A DNA stretch of 64,000 nucleotides. Source: Exobasidium rhododendri. Lineage: Eukaryota; Basidiomycota; Exobasidiomycetes; Exobasidiales; Exobasidiaceae. Under the pieces are notes generated by a model, which searched no databases, was not told where the DNA came from, and saw nothing but the letters and a program-made list of their open reading frames with translations. The DNA lies in assembly GCA_026210745.1 (NCBI GenBank), contig CP110632.1, forward strand, positions 806,001-870,000. Direction: 5' to 3'. Both the position numbers and the translations under genes were made by a program. Shown piece by piece: positions 10,215 to 20,903 of the stretch. The number at the start of each line of letters is the position of its first letter. Positions within the stretch are counted from its first letter, which is position 1.

Positions 10215-10598
10215 CGAGGAGAGACACCCCCACTCCTCCGCGAGATAGTCTTCCAAGGCTGCTCCTTATGTACTTGTAACAAAATCCTGCTACCCGTCAT
10301 GTATTTGTAGATCCTGAAAAGGGGATGGTATCCTGTAGACTCTTTATAATGAGAGACACCCTCGACTTGAGCAGCAGAAAATCGAGAGCCGCGACCACGT
10401 GTTGTCCTTTCTGCGCGGAGTAAAAATTTCAGGAAGACGAAGGCAGGCGATTCTCGTCATTCTATCACCAAACCATCCTTGCGTACACTGTCTTTGAGCC
10501 ATCAAGCGATCGCCAGGACAGCAATTTCTAACGCCACAGAGGAGAGGAAGGAAGTCGGAAGAAGTCGTATTAAGAGATAAACGCAGTAATATCACCAA
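10215..10598. other. Intergenic, Moco sulfurase 3' flank to GAR1 promoter
   Basis: 384 bp between two genes on the same strand. No frame with coding character, repeat or RNA gene could be recognised. The last 60 bp presumably form the GAR1 leader. Confidence 0.5.
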
Positions 10599-11431
10599 AT
10601 GTCGTTTCGAGGCGGCAGAGGAGGAGGAGGCATGACCCGAGGAACAGGGTATGGAGCCCGAGGTGGTGGTAGAGGAGGTGGTCGTGGAGGTTTCGGAGCG
10701 CCACAGGGACCACCTGATAGAGTACAAGAGATGGGCTCGGTCATGCACGCAGTGGAAGGGGAAATGCTTTGCAGCAGTACCGACCTGCAGCACGTACCCT
10801 ACTTCAATGCACCTATCTAGTAAGTCGTCAATACTCTCTTCGCCAACCTTTCCTCTCTGCTTTTTGTTTCTGAATCTCATTCTCCTTTCCTTTATTCTGG
10901 CTTCACACAGTCTTGAGAACAAGTCACAGATTGGAAAGGTTGATGAAATTCTCGGGCCGATCAATGAAGTCTACTTTACCATCAAGATGGACGCCGGCAT
11001 GATTGCAACCAGTTTCAACAAAGACGACAAGGTTTTCATTGCAGGCGACAAGCTTTTGCCCATAGAGAGGTTCTTGCCAAAGCCAAAGCAGCTAACGAAG
11101 GGTGCGTGAAAGAGGGATTGGAGTGAAAGGAAGGCGGACATGAGAAGTCTGACCCTCTTTCTTCCCTTTCGATTCTCCCTTTCTTACAGGACCTAAGCCG
11201 AAAAGAGGAGGCGCTGGTGGTCGTGGCGGATCAAGAGGCGGTCGTGGTGCACCTAGAGGTGGCAGCAGAGGGGGCTTTGCAAGTCGCGGTGCGTCAAGAG
11301 GAGCACCAAGAGGTAGAGGAGGCTTTGGAGGTGATCGTGGGGGACGAGGCGGTTCTAGGGGTGGATTCTCTTCGCGAGGATCATCAAGAGGCGGCGGCGG
11401 CTCAAGAGGCGGTGGTCGTGGTGGCTACTGA
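10599..11431 (+). CDS. GAR1: GAR1, H/ACA snoRNP subunit
   Basis: Gar1 is a core protein of H/ACA ribonucleoprotein particles, which pseudouridylate rRNA and snRNA in the nucleolus. It contacts the pseudouridine synthase Cbf5. Three exons (10599-10819, 10911-11101, 11190-11431) encode 217 aa. Both splice joins keep frame: one joins TA with T to complete a Tyr codon (Y-L-E-N), the other gives K-G-P-K. Seen: an N-terminal Gly/Arg-rich segment (RGGRGGGG), then the conserved Gar1 fold with [29 protein letters not shown] and VYFTIKM, and a C-terminal RGG-rich tail ending in GGRGGY. The double RGG architecture and the size match fungal Gar1. The stop at 11429-11431 faces the convergent cyclin gene. 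Confidence 0.96.
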
Positions 11432-11797
11432 AGACATTTCCTCTCTTTTGCAATGCCTTTCCCCCCCGCCCCTTTTGCGGTCCTCATTCACTTGTCTTTG
11501 CCTACTCTCTTACACTTTCTCACTCTGTACCTTTAGCTCGATTAAAATTAGTAGTGTGTCATTATCTATGGACGATTGCAGGAATTGTGGGGGAAGATGG
11601 GAAAGTAACTTTCATGTGACCAACGTCAATGAGGGAAGGAACAGGAGCCGATCATGGCTTGGGAGAGCAATGAGGACCAAAGCATGCTTGAGGAAATGGA
11701 GGAAGTTGAAATTACTGGTTGTATTGAAGAGTAAGGGGATCGTGTGTTTGATTGTGTAGTCTCGTGTGCATACTTTCGTTGTATGTTTGTGTCGTTG
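11432..11797. other. Convergent 3' region between GAR1 and the cyclin gene
   Basis: 366 bp separate the stop codons of two convergent genes. It contains T-rich and AT-rich stretches suitable for 3' processing on the plus side. No gene is seen. Confidence 0.5.
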
Positions 11798-13411
11798 CTA
11801 TAAGACGGCTTCTGAGGATGTTGGCTTGATGGTGGCATGGGACGATGTCTCGGCTGATACCGAAGAGACCATTGGATCGCTCCATGTCGATCGCGGAACA
11901 CCGCCGTAGACGAGAAGCTGATCAGCATACCTCTGCATTTCCTCGAGTGGAATGACGAGGTCAAAGTCGTTAAGGAGCAGAAATTGCAACTCCAGCTGAT
12001 TCAATTCGTGGACAGGCAGACCGCCGACCTGGAGAGCGAAAAGCGGAAGGAAAGGAATTAGGAGTCATACGTCTACTGACAAGCGCACCCTTGAACTCAC
12101 CTTTGCGTATCGGGAATTTGTGTAAAAGACGTCTGAAAAAAACTTGGATGCTACAGTGACACCGGCAATGACCAGACGATGAACGTTGTAGCTATCGATT
12201 GCGAAGCCCTTCATACCCGGGAATGCCTCCCCTTCTTCATCGTCACCGTCGACGTCATCGTCTTCGCCGCCTTGGCCATCTTGATCTCTCGTTGTACTTT
12301 TCTTGACTTCTACTTCAGAAGGCGATGACGACGCTGGCCTAGAGGATAGGGCACCCATCTTACTCATCCGATCAAAATATATCAGTAGACTGAGGAACAC
12401 CTCGTTGGTGGCAGGACAGTATTTGAGAATGCGCAGCAGATAACTTTCGATGCTGATACTTGGCACATTTCGCGCATGAAAGCAGAGCGTACTGCTGGGT
12501 GTGTTCAGAGCGCTGAGAGCAGCAGTGGTTGGACGTTTGTGATGACGAGATGATGTTGATTTCGACATTGATGTTGCGTTCGATTTTTCGCTTCTCCCTC
12601 TTTCTTGTGATGTCAATGAAGTACCGCTGTTAGACGCCATTAGACTTGACTCCTGCCCTGCATTTTGATCCTTTTGCCCCTCTCTGCCTTCTTCCACGCT
12701 TCCATTGTCAGCCCCCCTCGGTCGCAGTTGGTCATTTGCGGCGGCGATCTGAGCTAGCAAGGCAGCTAGTATTCGAAGGAGGTCTTGCGAAGGGTACTTT
12801 GCCAAGTCCAGATGGGGTTGTGTGGCACTCTGCCAATCGTATTTGACGCCATCACTTCCAGAACCGGAGGTTGCTGCCGCCACCTCTGCCGCCTTTGAGA
12901 AGTAGCTCGAAGAAGTCGAAGCCCTTTCTGGTCTCTTCCCTCCATCTACCATGTGAGGAGGTGTACTGATTACAGCGGCAGACGTACTAGCACTTGCGCC
13001 ACTACCCTCGCTAAGCTTTGCTCTCGTGTATGCAGGCTGAGGAGAGGTCCTTGCTGATCCGGCCGGCATAGAAGTCTTAGGACCATGAGGCCAGTCCGAT
13101 CCGCTGTCTGAGGCCGATGAGCCTCCATGACCGCCATATTGCCTCATATCCTCTCCTGGAACCCTTGATCCACCCGAGCTCGTCCGCCTCGCTTTGGACG
13201 CTGGCCTCTGCTGTCCATTACTATGTCCGTTGGTCTTGAACTGGGTAGAATTCTTTCCCTCGTCTGAATATTGGCGCAGAGCCGACCCTCGACTATCGTC
13301 CCGGAGTGTATGACTTTGTTGTACATGTGCATGTGCATGTGGTTGTTGAGCAGCAGACGAGGTGGATAGAGAGGACGTAGCAGCAGAACTAGGAAATAGA
13401 GTGGATTGCAT
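11798..13411 (-). CDS. Pho80/Pcl-type cyclin
   Basis: A cyclin of the Pho80 family partners a Pho85-like CDK in phosphate, glycogen or cell-cycle control. Two exons (13411-12101, 12028-11798) joined across a 72-bp intron encode 513 aa. The long N-terminal half is low complexity (Ser/Gln/Ala/Pro) and probably disordered. The cyclin box starts near residue 200 and includes ISIESYLLRILKYCPATNEV, YFDRMSK, YNVHRLVIAGVTVASKFFSD, YTNSRYAKVGG and LNQLELQFLLLNDFDL. The splice join falls inside the conserved YAKVGG motif and restores it exactly. A 45-residue acidic insert (GEDDDVDGDDEEGE) interrupts the box between the second and third helices. The start is ATG 13411; an earlier in-frame TTG at 13426 is not a start. 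Which sub-clade (Pho80 or Pcl6/7) is not resolved. Confidence 0.9.
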
Positions 13412-15885
13412 TATACAGTACTCCAACTAGGAACCGATCCGGGACTTTATCACGGTTTCCCGGCCACCGCTGCTACCGCTTCCACAGCTGTTCTCCTGTC
13501 GTACACTCTGGCCTTGGGAAGACTCCGACCGGCTGCGTCTGTGATGTTGACGATCGACGTAGCAAGCAAGCAATTGTGGTAGAGTAGCAAAGCAAGGATC
13601 CAAGGAGGGTCTCAATGCCTATAGTAGACGACCTTGTTATTTCTACTGCACTGTACGTGTTACTGCACAAGGATCAATGCGAAAAAAGTAAGCACGGTCG
13701 TCGGATTTTTTCAATTCGTTTCCTATATCGAGGGCACGGTGCCAGTGTGCTTTTACCAGGCATTCTCGATGAAAAGACCACTCTCGTCTTTTTCTTATTT
13801 CGTATATTTTATTTATCTTCCTTTTTACCTAGGTCCTAGGACTTACTCTCACATCTAATGTTGCTCGTATTTTCTTACCTCAATCAACAATCGTATTGGA
13901 ATAAAGCGTAGACCTGACAAAAGAGCAGGAGGAGCATTTTCTTTTCGAGCACACGTGTTAGGTGAAACAAGACCACGTCGGCCTCCTCGATGCCTTCGGC
14001 CATATCCTACTGCGCTGTCCTAATCCTGCATGCTTGAGGATCATGTTTTTGATTATTGCAGTCTCGAGTGTGATGTTAAATGTTGCCCCCTTTCTTGTCC
14101 GAACTGAAGAGTCCTTCGCAGACACCTTTGTTAGTGACGAGCTCATTTAGCGTGGTAATCCCGGCAATATTTCTTGTTTGACAGGCGGATTTTGTTTAAG
14201 CTCGCTACCGGTACAGTGCGACTGTTCTGCCACGTGGTTGTCGTCGCACTTGTGTTCGTAGCCTACTATGTCATCATGATGAAGCCGATCATGGTTCTCT
14301 CTTTAGGCACTGTATTGATACTGCCGATACATCTGGTTGATCACCAAGAGTCCTGATCAAAGGCGTGGAAGATCCGCAAGGGGATTCGGAATGCGTTGTG
14401 ATGTTTCATGGCGAGATGTTTTCTAGCTCGTTGTCAACCGTCTTCAGTGAAATTTGGTAGATATAAGTCTGTGAGGATTGAGAATGCTAGCTAATCGTCG
14501 ATTTGAGCTACGACTTATTCGTTCAGCGTATTGCTGCATTGCTACTATGTCACCTACATGCTTCGTTCGAGACGGCGACACCTCTTTTCCCTGTTTTGCC
14601 ATGTGTCACAAGCCGCAAACACTGCCGCTTCTATGCAGTCAGTGACGTCCTCCCTCCCTTCTGCAGACAAGCCATTATACCATCTTAGGCTGCAGTGAGT
14701 TCACTTTCACACTTTATCGAAGCGAGACTCTACCAGTGAGCTTTGATGGTAGAATTTTTTAATCTCAAAAGCTTCTGCTTAACGGACACTCCAATTACCG
14801 CTCCTTGTACGGTTCCAAGTATATTTCTTCATCAATATCCTGAGGAACTGACGCTCCCACTACAACAAGGCAGGTCTGTACCGTGATGATCCGTCTGTGA
14901 TGACTTGCCTGCGAACTGACAACACGACTTGCACAGCTTCGAAACGTCTTGGCAATCACTAACCCGAGTTTACGCAGATCGAGCATTGACATGAACACAC
15001 CCTCTCAGAAAGGCAAGGACGAGACAGCGCTTCTAACGCCGGGAGGTAGACCTGTAAGCTTCATATGCCCAGGTCGTCAGAGACTGTCGAGAAGTCATCA
15101 CTCAATCCACTTTCCACATAGCGCATTCGACATTTCTTTGCAGAGCCAACTAGTAAACAAAAAGACCACAGTTAATATCTTTCGACGATCGGCGACTCGC
15201 TGAATGTGGCATCGCAACTAGCGACAACGCTGCTGCTCAGCTCTGATCTACTGGAGCAACATACAAGGCTGCAAATGAGCGCTGTAAGGAAGTCCTGACC
15301 CTCGACAAGCAACGCAGACCAATCGCGCCTACCCTCCTACACCAAAGGTGGTCCATGCCTACTCCCACGTAACATGGAGCTTGAACTTCTCAGTGGTCAT
15401 TCTTCTTGGAAAGCCTCTGGATATACATTTCACACGCAAGCAATGGAGTGCTTTCTCGCAATGCCCTACAACAATATCGATCTCAGTCGAAAGGAGTCGC
15501 GTTGGTGTGATTACACAGCAGAGCATCAGGTTTCTAAGCATCCTTCTACATAGTCGTGGTGATCAGCATTTTAGTCACCCAAACCACTTCGAGATGTACG
15601 ATGCCCCGGCGACGCTGCCATCACTCTCTTCCTGAGGCAGAGCCATGCCCAGAGAAAAGGAAGCAAAGGGAGGTTAGAGACACCAAGGCACACGCGACAG
15701 AGGGCAACACAAATATCCAGTATGGTATAAGACAGATACGACAATCATATTCGATTGAGATAGTATAGTACAGACAAGCACAAATATGCTGCCATGAGAT
15801 AAGGATGTATGTGATGTGGGTGTGTAAACGAGGGACGTAAAGTGATACAAGGATAGTCGAGTGTGTGTGTATGTACACTTAACGC
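13412..15885. other. Gene-poor 2.5-kb region
   Basis: All open frames here are short (under about 95 codons), overlap one another and mostly lack an ATG. None has a recognisable domain, and no tRNA-like arms or tandem repeat were found by eye. The region is more AT-rich in places (13600-13920). The first 100-300 bp upstream of 13411 must hold the cyclin promoter, and 15640-15885 holds the 3' end of histone H4. The rest could be a decayed element or a non-coding transcript; the sequence alone does not tell. Confidence 0.5.
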
Positions 15886-16275
15886 TTAAGCACCGAAACC
15901 GTAAAGGGTTCGTCCTTGTCTCTTGAGAGCGTATACGACATCGAGCGAAGTGACAGTCTTGCGCTTGGCGTGCTCAGTGTAGGTTACCGAGTCACGAATG
16001 ACAGACTCCAAGAACAACTTGAGGCATCCTCGGGTTTCATCGTAGATCAATCCACTGATTCGCTTGACACCACCTCTTCGAGCGAGACGTCGAATAGCGG
16101 GCTTGGTAATTCCGGAGATGTTGTCTCTCAGAATCTGAAAGTAGAAAGGAGAAGGGGCGAGGGTAAGTAAACAGATGACAATGAAGGATGCAGAGGAAGA
16201 CAAGCTACTAACCTTACGGTGTCGCTTGGCACCACCCTTTCCGAGACCTTTGCCACCTTTACCTCGTCCAGACAT
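15886..16275 (-). CDS. Histone H4
   Basis: Core nucleosome histone. Two exons (16275-16213, 16134-15886) encode 103 aa, the exact H4 length. The N-terminal tail [17 protein letters not shown] is followed directly, after splicing, by [16 protein letters not shown]. The 78-bp intron falls after Lys21 of the precursor, has a gttagt donor and is in frame without a stop. The C-terminus [15 protein letters not shown] is normal for fungi. Substitutions against the animal consensus lie mainly in the second helix ([21 protein letters not shown]). It is divergent from histone H3, as is usual for H3-H4 pairs. Confidence 0.98.
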
Positions 16276-17087
16276 TGTGTAAGTAAGTTAAGTTGAGAGG
16301 GGGAGGTAGAGCTTGAGTAGTGTGAGTACGATGGAGGGAAGAAAACGAGAGCGAGGATGGAATGAGGAGGCCGCCTTTATAATTATTCGAAAGGACGGAG
16401 AAGTGCGACTGGTAGATCGAAGCGGGTGAGGGTACAGGAGGAGAGGGTCGTCGAGGAAATGGCGTGGCGGGAGATTAAAGATAAAAAATAGGTAAGAACT
16501 GCTATTCTAAATGAAGCCATTACAGCCACGCGCATGCAGTGTGAAATGGTGTTGGATTGATAGTAAGTAAAAAAAACTACGTGAGGCTGGGCGCGGAGAA
16601 ATAAAAGCCAAGACCAAAGAAACGGCGCGACCCAAGATCAGAGCGCGTCTAATTAATTCACGTAAAGGAAGGAAAAAAAGAGCGAGAAGTGGCAGGCAGA
16701 ACGCGGTGCTTGACAATGCAACACTTCCAGATCACATCGCCCGCCATTTCTAGACTGCCTAACGGATTCGTTTCGACTCGAGAGGGGAAACGGCGTTAGG
16801 TGGGAAGCTGCCACGCCAATACCTCGAGCCAGGATCACGAGATGGTGCGCCAAAAGGGAGAGATTAATACTGTAATTGTCGGTATCGTAATTAACAGTGT
16901 TGTAGTAATGGCGTGCATATCGGCGACATTACAAGGGGGTAGCAACGCACGACCAGCGTCAGAAGAGGGAATGTAGGGAAAGGGATATAACAGTCGACCT
17001 CGGTCCGCTTCTTTCTACTTTTTCTCCTCTCCCCCACACCGTTCTCAACCTTTCTCCATCTACCTTCCCTGACATCTTCTTATCACA
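16276..17087. promoter_or_regulatory. Divergent histone H4-H3 promoter region
   Basis: 812 bp between the start codons. A TATA-like tttataattatt lies at 16375-16386, about 100 bp before the H4 ATG (read on the minus strand). A gatataac lies at 16984-16991, about 100 bp before the H3 start. CT-rich leaders follow both. Coordinate S-phase expression is expected from the arrangement, but no specific histone element was identified. Confidence 0.65.
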
Positions 17088-17595
<508 letters not shown>

Positions 17596-17975
17596 ATACG
17601 TCGAGAGATTTATCATACTATACGATCAACGGACAAAGGATGTCACCACACTCTTATCACGCTTGCCAACGATTTATTCCTACGGCTGTTCTTTCCTCCT
17701 ATTCCCTCTCCCTCCTACTCGATTTTGTTGTACCATAGCCATCCACTATCACCATAGAGTGGTTGCAATTCTACTCGATGCTTCTGCTTTACTATTCCCT
17801 TTCGCTCGATGCTTTCAGTTGTGTGTGACATCCAATGCAACGCGCAAAAGTGGCCTGAAAAGGAGAAAATGATGATGTATATAGAAACGTGCGAGGAAAT
17901 ATGTGTGTACAGAGCATGGTATGGAGGGAAAAGGCAGGAAAAAGAATTGTCCGGAGTGTATTGCTTCTAGTTGAG
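17596..17975. other. Convergent 3' region between histone H3 and the ADAM gene
   Basis: 380 bp between two convergent stop codons. It is pyrimidine-rich just after H3 and contains no open frame with coding character. It must hold both 3' ends. Confidence 0.5.
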
Positions 17976-20903
17976 CTAGTAGGATGGGTAAGGATTGTGC
18001 GGTGGTTGGTGGTATCCTTGATGCGTTGAAGGTCCATTGTAGGAGTGTGGGTCAATCCAGGCTCCCTGCTGCTCTGATTGTGGGTATGATGTCTGCTGCT
18101 GCGGTGGCATCTGGTAGCCGTTGGGGTGGGAGGGCGGAGGCGGCGGCGCATAGAAACCAGGTTGGCGACCTCCTCCCTTTTGCACATTTCCTCGCTGGAC
18201 CCGTGTGTATATGCACCTTGAAATACCGTAAAGCAAAGCAAGGATGAGGATGGCGATGACGATTGTGACCGGGATGGATATTCGAAGATTGTTGCGGTAC
18301 CAAGACTGAAAAGTGTCTTGCCACGATCCACTCTTGCAATCTCCACCTTCACACCTTCCTCCATAGCCGCAGTCCGTTCCATCCACAAAATTGGTCTGCA
18401 GGACAAGACAGCTACTGGAACTGCTTGGATCTTGACACGAGATGCTGCAGCTGCTATCGGCTGAGACGGGGCATGCTGCAGTGAAATTCATGCCAGATGA
18501 AGACTGCTCTTGGCATTGAAGATTTCGAGAAGTGCAATGCCCAGATGCACAGGTCAAGTCGTCTCCTCCACAAGAGCTTCCGTCTGCCTTTCGTACATCG
18601 ACAGGACAGGTGGAATTGGTGCCTGTGCACATCTCCGCTGTATCGCACAAAGGATCTACTGCTGCTCGACATACCGTAGTAGCGGAAGCATACTGACATG
18701 AACTGTTGCAGCAAGCACTCGATTCCGGATCGCAAACGGAGCCAGACGTCAGTCGACACGACGTCGTACAGCAATTGGAGCCACTGATCCCTGCATCACA
18801 CTCTTCTCCTGGTTCCAGGATGCCATTCCCGCACTGTTGAATGCTCAGCGTTTCTCTGGGGTTGGTGCTAGGGTCACTAATGCATGTAGTATTCAGACCG
18901 CTTCCTAACATGGTGCAGATGTTTCCGATGGAGCACGGAGAGAAGATCTGCGTTGCTTGCTGCGACACCGGACTCATGATGTAGGCTGCATTACTGTTGC
19001 ACGAGGAAGACGTTTGGGGACAGCAGATGGCTCCTCCGCTTTGACTGGCAGTCGTGCCACTGATGGAACAGCCAGAAACGCAGTCATGAATAGCACCAAA
19101 GTTGTGTCCAATCTCGTGAGCCATGACCTGCGCTTCTTGCTGCGTCACGGACGAGACACCTGTACCACTGATGATGTCTGTCCCTGAACCACTTGCACTC
19201 GTTTGACAGAGTGTTCCCAGCCAGGCTACGCCGACCTCTGAGCCAGAAGAACAGGCGGTCAGGAGATGCCATAGCCCAGTCCCGTTCGCTGCGATACTAC
19301 CCCTCCATTGACTGAAAGCACTCAGTCGATCGTCCAGATCAAGCGTGTCACAATCGACATTCCATGCGTTGTTTCCTGTGTTTGTTGACGGACAGTTGGA
19401 CGAGGCTCGAATTTCTAGCTCAACGACGCCCAGTGAAACGTTAAAGGTGCTTCGGTAGATGTTCGACACAGAGTTCATGTTGTTGAGGATTTGCGTGCGC
19501 ACGGCACTGTCGTTACTAAATCGAGCAGTGTAGGTGCAGTCAGAAGCAACCCCCATGTACACTGCTCGGGCAGAGGAGGGACAGCCCGTCGTAGAGCCAA
19601 TGTCTGCTGTATAGCTGTCGTTGCTGTTTCCTCCAAGAACGTCTCCACCAGTGGACTGCCTTCGAAGTAGCGATGCCATCTCGTAGGAGTAGTGTCCTCG
19701 TTCTTTGACGTCCACCTCCTCCATCGCTTTGCTTCTCCCAAAGAAGTCTGCGGCGCCATTACGAATAAGTGGAAACAATGATCTGCGCATCGCTTGCTTT
19801 GGCGGGGCAAAGAAGGAGATGGGCGAAACACTGAAGTCATTGTTGTTGGTGTCGGTCATCAACAGGATATTCTGGGTGTTGAAATCGTGGCTGTCGCTGT
19901 TGCAGCCCATACTTTCGTTTGCTGCTCGGATCCCAATCGATCTGGCTTCCAGTGTTGTCATGACGTCAGACATTCGATGTACGAGCGGTGTACCTCTTTC
20001 GAGGCTCCTTTTAGAGAGGCTGGGGTCGCCGTCTTGTCTGCTTGTGTGGTAATTGACAGGTAATTGGATGGTGTGCTCATTCCCTGCCCATGAAAAGGTG
20101 CCTTCGAAGCTATGGCTTCCCGACTCTGATCCGTCATCTCGCAACAAGCTTTGAAGGACGGAAGAGTAAGTCTCGGCGTCATCTCCACTCGCTCCTCTTC
20201 CCTCCCACTTCTTCACTCACATGGCAGCCCGCCCCATCACACCCTCACCCTCCAAGATACTTTCGGCTTCTCTTCTCACTCCCACCGAGTCCTCCGCCAT
20301 TCTCTTGGACGAGTGATCCGCATGCACGACTACTCCTTGGTACGCTCTGACATTGTGCGCATAGATCGTCTCTGTCCTCGTCACGATTGACTCTCCGGTC
20401 AGAGGGTCCTGATCGACATAGCGAACTAGTGTACCCTCAGGATGAACAAGGTTTTCAGTCGGCTCCAGATGAAGGAAAAATTCTTGCTGAAATGCTCGAA
20501 ACGAGAGCCGAATCCTATCTGAATGGCGCACCTCTTTCGGTGACGATCTTGCCAGCCACTTTGGTGTATTTAGAGACGACAGCTTGTTTCTGCGGTGTCG
20601 CTCATGTGATGAGAATGAAGGAGATTCACGTCGAGGAAGGATGTCTAGGCGCACATCGGAGGTGAATCCATACCGCTTCAAGGGCAGTGGTCGATTGCTG
20701 GAGGCTGAAAGAGTCGGTGTGGAGAAGATGTGCTAATGTCAGTCTCATACCAAATCAGCCACGATGCTCTGTCCCGTTCGCCGTTGCTCAGCTTGATCCT
20801 CTGAGCAGCCACTCGCACAAGTCGACTACTCACCTTGACCAAGTGTGACGAAGCATGTCAGTGCAAGGACTAGCCATGCAGCACAGTGTGTGAGAAGACG
20901 CAT
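17976..20903 (-). CDS. ADAM-type membrane metalloprotease (reprolysin plus disintegrin)
   Basis: A cell-surface zinc protease with a probable shedding or wall-remodelling role. Proposed exons: 20903-20834 (signal peptide exon, MRLLTHCAAWLVLALTCF...), 20704-20249 (propeptide) and 20182-17976, total 910 aa. The first junction is well supported (gtgagt donor, ctctttcag acceptor, frame kept). The second (intron 20183-20248) is the best of several choices, because its acceptor lacks a pyrimidine tract. Seen: catalytic HEIGHNFGAIHDC (about nt 19085-19123), a downstream Met-turn (AAYIMSP), and a disintegrin-like Cys-rich module beginning CGNGILEPGEECDAG. One membrane segment (about nt 18234-18285, SIPVTIVIAILILALLYGI) and a Pro/Gln/Tyr-rich cytosolic tail follow. 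This order matches fungal ADAM-A/B proteins. The physiological substrate is unknown. Confidence 0.92.

Noticed and set aside
10344..10964. 206-codon minus-strand frame over the start of GAR1
   Set aside because: Crosses GAR1 exon 1 and intron 1 on the opposite strand, with Ser/Cys-rich shadow composition.
14174..14356. 60-codon hydrophobic frame that resembles a membrane peptide
   Set aside because: No ATG (TTG start) and no neighbours or signals supporting expression.
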